Assembly (NCBI GenBank): GCA_934309345.1
Contig: CAKRDD010000013.1
Coordinates: 1-64,000, forward strand
Length of the DNA stretch: 64,000 nucleotides
Source: an uncultured Mediterraneibacter sp.
GTDB lineage: Bacteria > Bacillota > Clostridia > Lachnospirales > Lachnospiraceae
Direction of reading: 5' to 3'
Shown here: in pieces, positions 42,482 to 51,242 of the stretch
How positions within the stretch are numbered: position 1 is the first letter of the stretch
Layout of the letters: every line of letters starts with the position of its first letter
Notes under the pieces: generated by a model
Database searches by the model: none
Seen by the model: the letters and a program-made list of their open reading frames with translations, nothing else
Told to the model about the DNA's origin: nothing
Position numbers and translations under genes: made by a program

Positions 42482-42516
42482 CTTATCCTAAATACATATA
42501 ATCAATATACTGACTA

Positions 42517-44355
42517 TTATCCTTCAACCTCACTGTCTGCAAACAGTGCTTCGAATTCATTTCTTGTTATCTTTTCCTTCTCAAGGAGCAGTTGTGCACA
42601 CTTCTCGAGTACCGGATGATACTCCTGAATAAGTGCACGTGCTTTCAGATAACACTCATCAATAATACGTTTCACTTCTTCATCGATCGTTCCGGCCACT
42701 TTTTCGCCATACCCTCTCGATGTATGACCGAAATCACGTCCAATGAATACTTCATCGCTGTCGTTATCATAATTGATCAGCCCCAGTCTTTCAGACATAC
42801 CGAACTTCGTGATCATTGATTTGGCAATCGCTGTTGCCTGCTTGATATCCTGGGAAGCTCCTGTTGTGATATCATCAAAAATCTCTTCCTCAGCAACACG
42901 TCCTCCGAGAGAAACTGTGATTTCCTGAAGCATATGTCCCTTTGTATTGAACATATCATCCTTCTCCGGAAGCGGCATCGTATATCCGCCGGCTCCACCC
43001 GTCGGAATGATGGATACGCTGTAAACCGGTCCCACATCCGGAAGTAGATGGAACAAGATCGCGTGTCCGGCTTCATGATAAGCTGTGATCCTGCGTTCCT
43101 TCTCAGAAACGATACGGCTCTTCTTCTCCGGACCGATTCCGACCTTCACAAATGCGTGACGGATATCAGACTGCTGAATGTACACCCGGTTCTCCTTCGC
43201 TGCCAGAATTGCAGCCTCATTGAGAAGATTCTCAAGATCTGCTCCTGAAAATCCTGCCGTTGTCTGGGCAATCTGCTTCAGATCCACATCATCTCCAAGC
43301 GGCTTATTTCTCGCATGAACTTTCAGGATCTCTTCTCTTCCGCCTACATCCGGACGTCCGACAATAACATCACGGTCAAATCTTCCCGGTCTTAAAATTG
43401 CAGGATCCAGAATATCCTTACGGTTTGTCGCTGCCATTACGATAATGCCTTCATTTACGCCAAACCCATCCATCTCCACAAGGAGCTGGTTCAGGGTCTG
43501 CTCACGCTCATCATGACCACCGCCAAGACCGCTTCCACGGCGTCTTGCGACTGCATCGATCTCATCAATAAATATGATACATGGTGCGTTCTTCTTCGCA
43601 TCCTGGAACAGATCACGGACCCGGGAAGCTCCCACACCGACAAACATCTCAACAAAATCTGAACCTGAAATGCTGAAAAACGGTACTCCTGCCTCACCGG
43701 CTACAGCCTTTGCAAGAAGTGTCTTACCGGTTCCCGGAGGTCCTTCTAAAAGAACACCTTTCGGGATACGTGCTCCAACCTGGATGTATTTCTTCGGTGT
43801 TTTCAGAAAATCTACGATTTCTTCCAGTTCTTCCTTCTCTTCCCTCAATCCTGCAACATCCTGAAATGTAACCTTGATCTCATTCTTCGTGCTCATCTTT
43901 GCGCGGCTCTTTCCAAAGTTCATCGCCTTAGAATTCCCCCCGCCATTCTGACGGCTCATCAGAAAGAAGATCAGGAATACGCCGCCAAGTGTGATCAGCA
44001 TCGGAACTACAACTGTTGTCAACATGGAATCCTTCGGTACATCCGAAAGTCTGTACTCCACCTGATTCTCTGTCAGAAGCTTCTCTACCTGCTCAACATC
44101 TGACACATTCACTTTCCTTGTATTGCCATCATCTTTCAATGTAACAGAAACGGTTCCTGTCGGAACTGCACTGTTCTGATTAATGTAAACATCAGAAACA
44201 TTTTTTTCCTGTACTGCAGAGACAAAGGAGGTATATGTCATCTCCTGCTGATGCATCTGAAGCTGGTTCGCCATCCACAGAACCACAACAAGGATCACAA
44301 CAAAACTGATGATCGTTGCCCCACTCAGACCTCTGCTTTTTCTGTCATTATTCAA
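42517..44355 (-). CDS. ftsH: ATP-dependent zinc metalloprotease FtsH
   Basis: The 612-residue protein has two N-terminal membrane helices (about 14-30 and 111-132), an AAA+ domain with Walker A GPPGTGKT (205-212), IIFIDEIDA and the second region of homology, and the zinc protease motif HEAGH (427-431). It degrades membrane and regulatory proteins and supports sporulation. It is last in tilS-hpt-ftsH, the standard Firmicute order. Confidence 0.97.
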   Translation of the reverse strand: MNNDRKSRGLSGATIISFVVILVVVLWMANQLQMHQQEMTYTSFVSAVQEKNVSDVYINQNSAVPTGTVSVTLKDDGNTRKVNVSDVEQVEKLLTENQVEYRLSDVPKDSMLTTVVVPMLITLGGVFLIFFLMSRQNGGGNSKAMNFGKSRAKMSTKNEIKVTFQDVAGLREEKEELEEIVDFLKTPKKYIQVGARIPKGVLLEGPPGTGKTLLAKAVAGEAGVPFFSISGSDFVEMFVGVGASRVRDLFQDAKKNAPCIIFIDEIDAVARRRGSGLGGGHDEREQTLNQLLVEMDGFGVNEGIIVMAATNRKDILDPAILRPGRFDRDVIVGRPDVGGREEILKVHARNKPLGDDVDLKQIAQTTAGFSGADLENLLNEAAILAAKENRVYIQQSDIRHAFVKVGIGPEKKSRIVSEKERRITAYHEAGHAILFHLLPDVGPVYSVSIIPTGGAGGYTMPLPEKDDMFNTKGHMLQEITVSLGGRVAEEEIFDDITTGASQDIKQATAIAKSMITKFGMSERLGLINYDNDSDEVFIGRDFGHTSRGYGEKVAGTIDEEVKRIIDECYLKARALIQEYHPVLEKCAQLLLEKEKITRNEFEALFADSEVEG

Positions 44356-44373
44356 TTTATTATTGCTTCCTTT

Positions 44374-44901
44374 CTATTCTGTGACTTCTACTACTCCGAT
44401 GTATGGAAGATTTCTATACTTCTGTGCATAATCCAGTCCGTATCCAACTACGAACTCGTCCGGAATCTCAAATCCTGTCCAGTCTACATGCACATCTTTC
44501 ACGCGGCGATCTGGTTTATCAAGCAGTGTGCACAGACGGAGACTTGCCGGCTTTCTCTGACGAAGTACGTCCATCAGATAATACAGTGTATTACCGGAGT
44601 CAATGATATCCTCCACGATCAATACTTCTTTATTCTCAATAGACTCATCCAGATCCTTCGCAAGTCTTACAACACCACTGGACTTTGTTCCGTCTCCATA
44701 GCTTCCAACACACATAAAGTCCATAGATACCGGAACTGTGATTCTCTTTGCAAGTTCGCACATAAAGAATACTCCACCTTTCAGAACACAGATCAGATGG
44801 ATCTGCTTTCCTTCATACTCTTTACTGATCTTTTCTCCGAGTTCACGGATTCTTGCATCTACTTCTTCCTCTGAAATTAACACTTTAATCTTCTCAGCCA
44901 T
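44374..44901 (-). CDS. hpt: Hypoxanthine phosphoribosyltransferase
   Basis: The 175-residue enzyme has the PRPP motif VLIVEDIIDSGNTL (94-107), the KGG loop (CVLKGGVFF) and the flexible loop VGSYGDGTKSSG. Length is typical. It salvages hypoxanthine and guanine. It is between tilS (4-base gap) and ftsH, as in Bacillus. Confidence 0.96.
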   Translation of the reverse strand: MAEKIKVLISEEEVDARIRELGEKISKEYEGKQIHLICVLKGGVFFMCELAKRITVPVSMDFMCVGSYGDGTKSSGVVRLAKDLDESIENKEVLIVEDIIDSGNTLYYLMDVLRQRKPASLRLCTLLDKPDRRVKDVHVDWTGFEIPDEFVVGYGLDYAQKYRNLPYIGVVEVTE

Positions 44902-44905
44902 TGTT

Positions 44906-46354
44906 CTATTCCTCCATAATCTTTATCTTAAGAATCTTTTTCGTCTGGTCTCCCACCTGGTAGTACGAACTCATCCTTCTGCCTGGAATCCATACGATGT
45001 GGCTTTCCTCTGCGATCAGAAGCTGTCTGTCCCGTTCTTCTTGCGGAATCTTCTCATCAATAAAGTAACTTTTCAGCTTCTTTTTCTTTCCTTCCCCGTC
45101 AATTGTAAAATAATCTCCGGGTTGTCTGTATCTCACACAGAGACTGCTTTTTATTATATCATAATCAAAGCATTTCGTGTAGCTTTTTTGTGGTATCTCT
45201 TTTGCTGAATTCTTCTCATTTTCATCGCTGATCGTACAGCAGATTTTCAAATTTGTTCCCGGAATCTGTGTTTCTCCCGGAATCTGAAGCCACAGAACAG
45301 AATCCCTCTCTTCTTTTCTTTTTTCTTTCTGATGTACAGATGTGACTTTCTTATCATCCTTTGTAAGCAGAACTCCCTCATACATTCTTTTGGCTGTAAT
45401 ACTATATGGAAGATCGATCTGTCGTCCAGTCTGCCGTTCAAACAGTTGCAGTACCGCCAGGATATGCCTGCTTTCAATATCTTTCTGTGCCCCTGCCACT
45501 TCACTTACTGATCTTTGGATCAGGAATTTCTTTATCACAGGGTCAAGGTATTTCATTTCTTCTGCCTTGAGAAATATTTCTTTCCCGCTTTGAAGTCCGT
45601 CTGTCTGTTCTGCACAGATATTCCATGCCTGATCTGTCTGTTTTTCCAGATATTCATAGATTTCTTCTGCCTGTTCACTGAGCTTCACAAAATGTTCTAC
45701 CGCCCTTGTATTAACCTGTTCTTCTAACACCGGAATGATATGATGGCGGATCCGGTTCCTTGTGTATTCATCTTCCTGATTCGTTTCGTCAACGCAATAT
45801 CTGATTCCACAATCTTTCAACCACTGTTCAATCTCTTCTCTGGACAATTCCAAAAGTGGGCGAATCCATTTTCCATACACAGGTCTTATTCCACATAATC
45901 CACGAAGCCCGGTTCCTCTTGCCATATTAAGAAGCATTGTTTCTGCATTGTCATTACTATGATGCGCTGTTGCAATCTTTGTGCCTCCCTGCTCTTTGCA
46001 GAGTTGTTCAAATGCCTGTCTTCGCACATATCTGCCTGCTTCCTCCAATGATTCTTTCCGCTTTTTTGCAATTAATTCCACATTTTCATGAAATGCAAAA
46101 AAAGGAACCTGCATTTTATGACAAAGCATTTCCACATATGCCTCATCCTGTGCAGCCTCCTCCCCGCGCAGTTCATGATTCACATGGCAGACAAGCACCT
46201 GGAATCCCAGCTTTTCCTGCAATGAACAAAGTGCCATCAGCAGGCACACAGAGTCTGCGCCACCCGATACACCTATGACAATCCTGTCTCCTTTTTCTAT
46301 CATATGATATTGTCTGATATAGTTTTCAATCTTTTCTAATCTTTTATCCATCAT
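44906..46354 (-). CDS. tilS: tRNA(Ile)-lysidine synthase
   Basis: The 482-residue protein has the PP-loop GVSGGADSVCLL (28-39), ATAHHSNDNAETML and NRIRHHIIPVLE, plus the C-terminal TilS domain with VRYRQPGDYFT. It modifies C34 of tRNA-Ile(CAU) to lysidine and is essential. The length and domain order are usual for Clostridia. It is first of the tilS-hpt-ftsH group after the spoIIE-like gene. Confidence 0.95.
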   Translation of the reverse strand: MMDKRLEKIENYIRQYHMIEKGDRIVIGVSGGADSVCLLMALCSLQEKLGFQVLVCHVNHELRGEEAAQDEAYVEMLCHKMQVPFFAFHENVELIAKKRKESLEEAGRYVRRQAFEQLCKEQGGTKIATAHHSNDNAETMLLNMARGTGLRGLCGIRPVYGKWIRPLLELSREEIEQWLKDCGIRYCVDETNQEDEYTRNRIRHHIIPVLEEQVNTRAVEHFVKLSEQAEEIYEYLEKQTDQAWNICAEQTDGLQSGKEIFLKAEEMKYLDPVIKKFLIQRSVSEVAGAQKDIESRHILAVLQLFERQTGRQIDLPYSITAKRMYEGVLLTKDDKKVTSVHQKEKRKEERDSVLWLQIPGETQIPGTNLKICCTISDENEKNSAKEIPQKSYTKCFDYDIIKSSLCVRYRQPGDYFTIDGEGKKKKLKSYFIDEKIPQEERDRQLLIAEESHIVWIPGRRMSSYYQVGDQTKKILKIKIMEE

Positions 46355-46393
46355 ATCTCAACTATACGTTAACGGTTACTTCTATGTCAATGA

Positions 46394-47797
46394 CTACTTT
46401 CTGCATTTCCACAAAGCTGCAACCAAAACTGACATATCATCCTCCGGTTCTTTTCCTGTCCAGTTAAGTACCTGCTGTAAAATATGTCTGGCCAGTTCCT
46501 TTGGGTTTCGTATTTCCGTCCCTTTTATGATTGTTTCAAGAAGGAAGTCCTGTTCTCCCACCGGAAGTGCATCCAGCACTCCATCTGTCAACATGATCAC
46601 ATACGTCCCATCCGTTAACTGCCGTTTCACTGAATCTATTTCAAGTGAATTCATCACCCCGATTGGTAGACTTGTCGACGTCAGATGCTCAATCTGATCC
46701 TTTCTTCGAATGAAAGTTGAGGATGCGCCTGCCTTGATCAATTCGCATTCCCCTGTATACAGATCAAACACTGTAAGGTCGATCGTAGAGTAATGGATTT
46801 CTTCTCTTCCGCAGACCAGTGTTGTATTGATCATCTGGATCGCAGTCTTTTCCGGGAAACCTGCTTCCAGAAGTTCTTCAAGAAGTTCTATCACAAGTGT
46901 GCTTTCCCGGCAGGCAGCCTGCCCACATCCCATACCATCTGACAACGCAACTCCCCTTTTACCACCCGGAAGATCCATCATCGTGAAACTGTCCCCTGAA
47001 ATATCACTGCAGCCTTTCCCGATCCTTGCTATTCCGGACATTGTGTAATAGGATGGTCCTTCTCGGAAGACCACTGTTGTATAATCCGCTCCGATCAGCT
47101 GCGTCCCTTCTTTTCCCGGAATCAATCTTCTTCCTGTCAGATTACTCAGAGTCCCTGCCAGACTTTTTACCGGAATCTTTTCCGCTTTCCAGGTACGCAT
47201 CGTCAGATGCAATTCATATTTTCCTTCTCCATTCACCAGAAAATGCATGGAAAGTACACGTATTCCTTTCCTTTTTAATTGAGACAGGATCCGTTTCCCC
47301 AGTCTTTCATCTGTAAATATGCTGTCTTCCAGATTTTTCGCCACATTTTGCAGCATATCTGCAAATAGATCAAGCTGGGCTGCACACCCTTCCCGGCTGC
47401 GTGCGATACGATTGATCCAGATCATATTTTGTCTTGCTTCGTGAAAACTGTCAAGCATCCCCCGATAAAACCTCGGAGCCATAATGCAGCGCTGCATCAG
47501 TTTTCTTTTTGTCTCTGCATCCAGTTCATTTCCATACTGATCTACTGCTGCAAGAATCTCGTATCCCATCTGATACATCTGAATATAATTTTCGCCCCAG
47601 CACCAACTGTTTTTCTCACATTTTTCACACACTTCTTCTCTTACGCAGGCAAACATTTCATCAATCTCTTCTTCTGAAAACGTCTGCTTTTTTTCTTCTA
47701 ATTTCAAAAATGTTTTCGCTAACTGTTTTAATGAAACTGCAAACTTATCAATCTGTTCCACATATGGACTACTATGTAATACCTGTCCATTTTCCAT
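46394..47797 (-). CDS. SpoIIE-type PP2C phosphatase without the membrane domain
   Basis: The 467-residue protein carries the cysteine-containing middle region of SpoIIE (VREEVCEKCEKNSWCWG) and a PP2C-like phosphatase domain with GDSFTMMDLPGGKRGVALSDGM-type metal-binding residues (SGDSF, LSDGMGCG, MLTDGVLD, PEDDMSVLV). It lies where spoIIE is found in Bacillus, between divIC and tilS. Bacillus SpoIIE has ten membrane helices before this part and ~830 residues; here none are present. GAGGGGGG precedes the chosen ATG. It should dephosphorylate SpoIIAA to activate sigma-F, or be a soluble paralogue. Confidence 0.82.
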   Translation of the reverse strand: MENGQVLHSSPYVEQIDKFAVSLKQLAKTFLKLEEKKQTFSEEEIDEMFACVREEVCEKCEKNSWCWGENYIQMYQMGYEILAAVDQYGNELDAETKRKLMQRCIMAPRFYRGMLDSFHEARQNMIWINRIARSREGCAAQLDLFADMLQNVAKNLEDSIFTDERLGKRILSQLKRKGIRVLSMHFLVNGEGKYELHLTMRTWKAEKIPVKSLAGTLSNLTGRRLIPGKEGTQLIGADYTTVVFREGPSYYTMSGIARIGKGCSDISGDSFTMMDLPGGKRGVALSDGMGCGQAACRESTLVIELLEELLEAGFPEKTAIQMINTTLVCGREEIHYSTIDLTVFDLYTGECELIKAGASSTFIRRKDQIEHLTSTSLPIGVMNSLEIDSVKRQLTDGTYVIMLTDGVLDALPVGEQDFLLETIIKGTEIRNPKELARHILQQVLNWTGKEPEDDMSVLVAALWKCRK

Positions 47798-47818
47798 TTC
47801 CATCCCCCCTCGTTACTC

Positions 47819-47919
47819 AACTGTGAGAAACACACTCCGCGAGTTTCTCAAGTTATCGCGACAGTCGCCAAGGTCTCGTGCAAGCACGGACTTTGGCTCG
47901 TTGTTCGCGTAAAAGAAAA
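47819..47919 (-). repeat. ~100-bp dispersed repeat, copy 2
   Basis: This is the second copy of the 33938 repeat, in the same orientation. The hairpin AACTGTGAGAAAC / GTTTCTCAAGTT is kept, including compensatory room in the loop. As in copy 1 its right edge merges with the A-run that forms the T-tract of a minus-strand terminator. It separates the divIC terminator from the spoIIE-like gene. Confidence 0.8.
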
Positions 47920-47946
47920 ACTCCAGGAGAACTTTCTCTCCCGGAG
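47916..47946 (-). terminator. divIC terminator
   Basis: On the minus strand CTCCGGGAGA and TCTCCTGGAG pair with one mismatch and are followed by TTTTTC. It lies ~60 bases after the divIC stop. Confidence 0.75.
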
Positions 47947-48004
47947 TTATCTTTCGTAAAATTCTGTATCCGTCTCTCACTGACTTTGCAGGTTCGGTTA
48001 CTAT

Positions 48005-48337
48005 TCACTTGATTGGTTTAAATACGATTTCATTCGGATCAACAAGATTCAGCTTATCTTCTGCAATCTCTTTCATGTAATCATCTGTCTGTACATACTG
48101 CTCGTATTCTTTGATCTCTTCTGCTCTTGCCTGCTCACTTTTAATCTGTGTCTTCAGTTCTGCTTCCTGCTGTTTATACGCTGTATTCTTTGCATGAAGC
48201 TTTACTGCATTCACTCCCAGCACACCGGAAAGAAGACACAATACTGACAAAATCATAAGAACGCTTCTTTTGTACGGACTCGGACGTCTCTGCTTTGTAT
48301 GGCTGTGCCGTCCAGTCACTCTTTTTTTCTTTGCCAT
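48005..48337 (-). CDS. divIC: Septum formation initiator DivIC/FtsB-like
   Basis: The 110-residue protein has a basic cytoplasmic end, one membrane helix (SVLMILSVLCLLSGVLGV) and an external coiled coil (YKQQEAELKTQIKSEQARAE) ending in DYMKEIAEDKLNLVDPNE, the typical DivIC close. It stabilises the divisome with DivIB and FtsL. Its place after yabQ is as in Bacillus. Confidence 0.9.
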   Translation of the reverse strand: MAKKKRVTGRHSHTKQRRPSPYKRSVLMILSVLCLLSGVLGVNAVKLHAKNTAYKQQEAELKTQIKSEQARAEEIKEYEQYVQTDDYMKEIAEDKLNLVDPNEIVFKPIK

Positions 48338-48437
48338 CTAAAATTCACCCTAAAATAATACACTCTTAACGTTACCGGGAAATCAATCCTGCCTTCACTG
48401 ACAGAGTCCCCCTATAAACTTCCCAATTATCAATATT

Positions 48438-48767
48438 CTATCTGTTTTTTCTAATATTTTCAAGGTTTTTCCTTGTTTTTTTGTGTATTTTTTCTCCAGA
48501 TGAAATCAGCCTCTGAATAACGGCAACGCCAAACACAAGACCTAGTAGAAAATACCATCTGATACTACCATACGTAGTTGCATATATCTGTGAGAAAATA
48601 TATGCGCTCATGAATATCCAGTAGAACAGATCCTCAATTCCTTTCACCAGATTATTATGTATTATCATTTTCCTTAAAAAAATCAGGATCTCGTACCCTG
48701 CCCGGACATTCACACCCGTAAGACAGGCACAGAAGAAAACAAGCAGTTCATTTTTTATGTTTAACAT
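48438..48767 (-). CDS. yabQ: Spore cortex protein YabQ
   Basis: The 109-residue protein is mostly hydrophobic with several membrane segments (FFCACLTGVNVRAGYEILIF; LFYWIFMSAYIF) and a basic C-terminus. YabQ proteins are short membrane proteins needed for cortex formation. The position directly after yabP and before divIC supports the call more than the sequence does. Confidence 0.8.
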   Translation of the reverse strand: MLNIKNELLVFFCACLTGVNVRAGYEILIFLRKMIIHNNLVKGIEDLFYWIFMSAYIFSQIYATTYGSIRWYFLLGLVFGVAVIQRLISSGEKIHKKTRKNLENIRKNR

Positions 48768-48779
48768 CTTCTTTCTGCC

Positions 48780-49094
48780 TCACTTGAACATCTTTGTCCA
48801 AAAGCTTTCTTCCTGTTTCTTTGCCTGTGAAATATTAGAATATGAAACACTGTCTATTGTTCCCGACAAATCTACTTCTCCCTTTTCCACACTGAGGCGG
48901 TTCACATGCAAGTCTGTTCCTTTTACTAACAACATTCCCTGCTCTGTTTCCAGAAGAATCTCATTCAAATCAAAAGACAGCACATCCAGAACACCTGTCA
49001 CCATACTTGTCTTCCGATTATTAACCACCAGCTTATGAGCCTTTACAGGCTTTTGCTGTTCCTCCATCCGCTGCACCTCCCACTTCTCTGGCAT
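48780..49094 (-). CDS. yabP: Sporulation protein YabP
   Basis: The 104-residue protein has the YabP/YqfC pattern: HKLVVNNRKTSMVTGVLDV, a middle FDLNEILLETEQGMLLVKG and LHVNRLSVEKGEVDLSG. It is a small beta-rich protein made in the mother cell under sigma-E in Bacillus. It heads the yabP-yabQ pair and follows rqcP after a hairpin. Confidence 0.88.
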   Translation of the reverse strand: MPEKWEVQRMEEQQKPVKAHKLVVNNRKTSMVTGVLDVLSFDLNEILLETEQGMLLVKGTDLHVNRLSVEKGEVDLSGTIDSVSYSNISQAKKQEESFWTKMFK

Positions 49095-49344
49095 ACCCCG
49101 CAGTATATTACCGGAACCAGATAACGCTTCCCTGTACTTTTCTATATATATGTCAGAGCTTTTCTACTTATTCCTGACAGATAAGGGTTTTGTATGTGTG
49201 CGTTTAAAAATGCTCTATTATCTTATCGTGTAACACACAGAAAGGCAGGGAATATCTCACTTTGTAAAATATTCCCTGCCTTTCTAAGATTACTGAAAAC
49301 AATAATCATTGATCGACTTATACATTCCTGTTGTCTGACAGACT
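49095..49344 (-). promoter_or_regulatory. rqcP-yabP intergenic region with terminator
   Basis: A perfect 17-bp stem, AGAAAGGCAGGGAATAT (49239-49255) with ATATTCCCTGCCTTTCT (49269-49285), ends the hup-rqcP transcript. Between it and yabP should lie the sporulation promoter of yabP. On the minus strand CATACAAAA resembles a sigma-E -10, but I cannot place a well-spaced -35. Confidence 0.6.
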
Positions 49345-49584
49345 TTACAGGTATTTGAACAAGTCCTTTGCTTCTTCTTTTTTTGTTGTCTCCTGCAGTT
49401 CAAGAACCTCAACCTTAACGGTTCTCGTTCCAAACTGAATCTCGATCACATCTCCCGGCTTTACCTTCACAGATGCTTTCGCCGTCTTTCCATTCACCAG
49501 CACACGTCCTGCATCACAGGCTTCGTTTGCAACAGTTCTTCGCTTGATCAGACGGGAGACTTTTAAAAACTTATCCAGTCTCAT
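49345..49584 (-). CDS. rqcP: S4-domain RNA-binding protein RqcP (YabO)
   Basis: The 79-residue protein is a single S4 domain: MRLDKFLKVSRLIKRRTVAN, then GRVLVNGKTAKASVKVKPGD. RqcP binds 50S subunits during alanine-tailing quality control. It follows the HU gene by 25 bases, as in many Clostridia. Confidence 0.9.
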   Translation of the reverse strand: MRLDKFLKVSRLIKRRTVANEACDAGRVLVNGKTAKASVKVKPGDVIEIQFGTRTVKVEVLELQETTKKEEAKDLFKYL

Positions 49585-49609
49585 ATATTCTTCTACAAAA
49601 TCCCCTGAA

Positions 49610-49882
49610 CTAGTTGATTGCGTCCTTTAATGCTTTTCCAGCTTTGAATTTAGGAGCCTTGCAAGCTGCAATTGTCATAGTTTTTCCTGTCTGTGGGTTT
49701 CTTCCTTCTCTTGCTGCTCTCTCGCTCACTTCAAATGTACCAAATCCAACAAGCTGTACTTTATCTCCGGCTTTCAGCTGCTCTGTTACAACGTCAACAA
49801 ATGCCTTTAATGCTTTCTCGGAATCTTTCTTGGAAATCTCTGCCTTTTCAGCTACTGCTGCAATAAATTCTGTTTTGTTCAT
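49610..49882 (-). CDS. hup: HU-family DNA-binding protein
   Basis: The 90-residue protein is a textbook HU: MNKTEFIAAVAEKAEISKKD, GFGTFEVSERAAREGRNPQT and KAPKFKAGKALKDAIN. It bends and compacts DNA as a dimer. The position ahead of rqcP is conserved in Firmicutes. Confidence 0.97.
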   Translation of the reverse strand: MNKTEFIAAVAEKAEISKKDSEKALKAFVDVVTEQLKAGDKVQLVGFGTFEVSERAAREGRNPQTGKTMTIAACKAPKFKAGKALKDAIN

Positions 49883-50050
49883 GGATTATGTCCTCCTTTA
49901 TTGTACTCAAATACAATTCTATTCCTAGTTTTATTTATTCAGGTCGCAAGTCTGCACGATAACTTGGCTCAAACCCTTATGTACTGTTATAACGGTTTCC
50001 CTGTTGTTTGTCAAGACAAATCCACATTTTCCGCGGTTTGTGGACCTTTT

Positions 50051-51148
50051 TTATCCGAAAATCTCTCTCAAAAATACTTCTTTCTCCTTCGTCTGTTCTA
50101 CTGCTGTCTGCAGCTTCTCTACACTCTTTTCCGGGAGCCACGCTTTATTCGATCTGGAATAAGCACTTGCAGTCTTCCAGAACTTTTCCGGATAGGCCAG
50201 GCGAAGGCAGAGATATTCCCTTTCATCTGTATTTAATTGCCGTACACTTTCATATGCTTCCAATATATTTTGTCCTGTTTTTTGTTTCCAATGGTATTTT
50301 TCCATTACTTTTCTCAAAAAGTAATACAGATCATCTATTTGTATTCCGATTCGCATCCGTTCAAAGTTTGTTATCACCTCATTTTCCGGAAGAATCATGA
50401 CATTATGATAATTATAATCTCCATGAAGCATTTTTCTTTCTCGTATACTTCTTTCATATAACTTCTGGCTGCCAGACTGCTCCATCTGCTCTGTCACCTT
50501 TTCTGCCTGCCCTGCAATTTCTTCATAATGCTTCAGGTAATAGGCTTCGAATTCATTTTTTGCAACCCGTTTTCTGATAAATGACCGCACTTTTTTCATT
50601 TCCCTGTTACGACGCTTCATTTCTTCCAGTGGATTTTTGCTTAACAATGGAGATAACTGTGTCCAGTCAATTTCCTTTTCTTCACGAACGGACTGCTCTA
50701 TATTCTGCAAGATATTCTGTGGGATCTCCTGCACTTCTTCCCGCTGGAATTTCTGAAATATTTCTTTCTCCTGCAAGTCCGGCTCATACCACTGAAATCC
50801 CAGATGCAGTTCTCCCAGTTTTCTCGCTGCCCGGAAAATATCTTCCTCTCTCTTCAGATTGCACTCTTCCCCCGGATACCATTTTTTCATCAAATATCTT
50901 GTTCCATCTCTGGAATTCTGCACCAGATTCCCTTCTTTACTGAACACAGGTGTATCCACCAGATATCCCTGCTTTTCTAATCGGTTTAAAATAAGATACA
51001 ATAAAGGGACGCGCCTCTCTGAGATCTTTGTCTCTTTCAGAAGCATCGTCCCTTCTTTTGTATCGCAATAAAACGCACCTCTGATCCGCCGGGTGCTATT
51101 CACTTCAAGTTCGTACTTTTCCAGTACTTCCATCTCATATTCTCTCAT
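50051..51148 (-). CDS. CotS-like spore coat kinase-fold protein
   Basis: The 365-residue protein belongs to the CotS/YutH family, related to choline/aminoglycoside kinases. It has the VNSTRRIRGAFYCDT start region and HGDYNYHNVMIL (catalytic loop HGDxxxxN). The usual DFD metal motif is replaced by NFE (VITNFERMRIG), as in other family members that are probably scaffold proteins. AGGGGGC precedes the ATG at 51148. Likely role: spore coat. Confidence 0.85.
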   Translation of the reverse strand: MREYEMEVLEKYELEVNSTRRIRGAFYCDTKEGTMLLKETKISERRVPLLYLILNRLEKQGYLVDTPVFSKEGNLVQNSRDGTRYLMKKWYPGEECNLKREEDIFRAARKLGELHLGFQWYEPDLQEKEIFQKFQREEVQEIPQNILQNIEQSVREEKEIDWTQLSPLLSKNPLEEMKRRNREMKKVRSFIRKRVAKNEFEAYYLKHYEEIAGQAEKVTEQMEQSGSQKLYERSIRERKMLHGDYNYHNVMILPENEVITNFERMRIGIQIDDLYYFLRKVMEKYHWKQKTGQNILEAYESVRQLNTDEREYLCLRLAYPEKFWKTASAYSRSNKAWLPEKSVEKLQTAVEQTKEKEVFLREIFG

Positions 51149-51242
51149 GGCTGCCCCCTGTCCCATTGACCTGGATTGTTACGATTTCTTTCTAATGTAT
51201 GAAAGGGACAACCTGAGTATTCTCTTTTTCTTCCGGTATTTT

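Noticed and set aside
49095..49240. Sigma-E promoter of yabP
   Set aside because: CATACAAAA resembles a -10 but no -35 at 14-16 bases was found, so I do not list it as a promoter.
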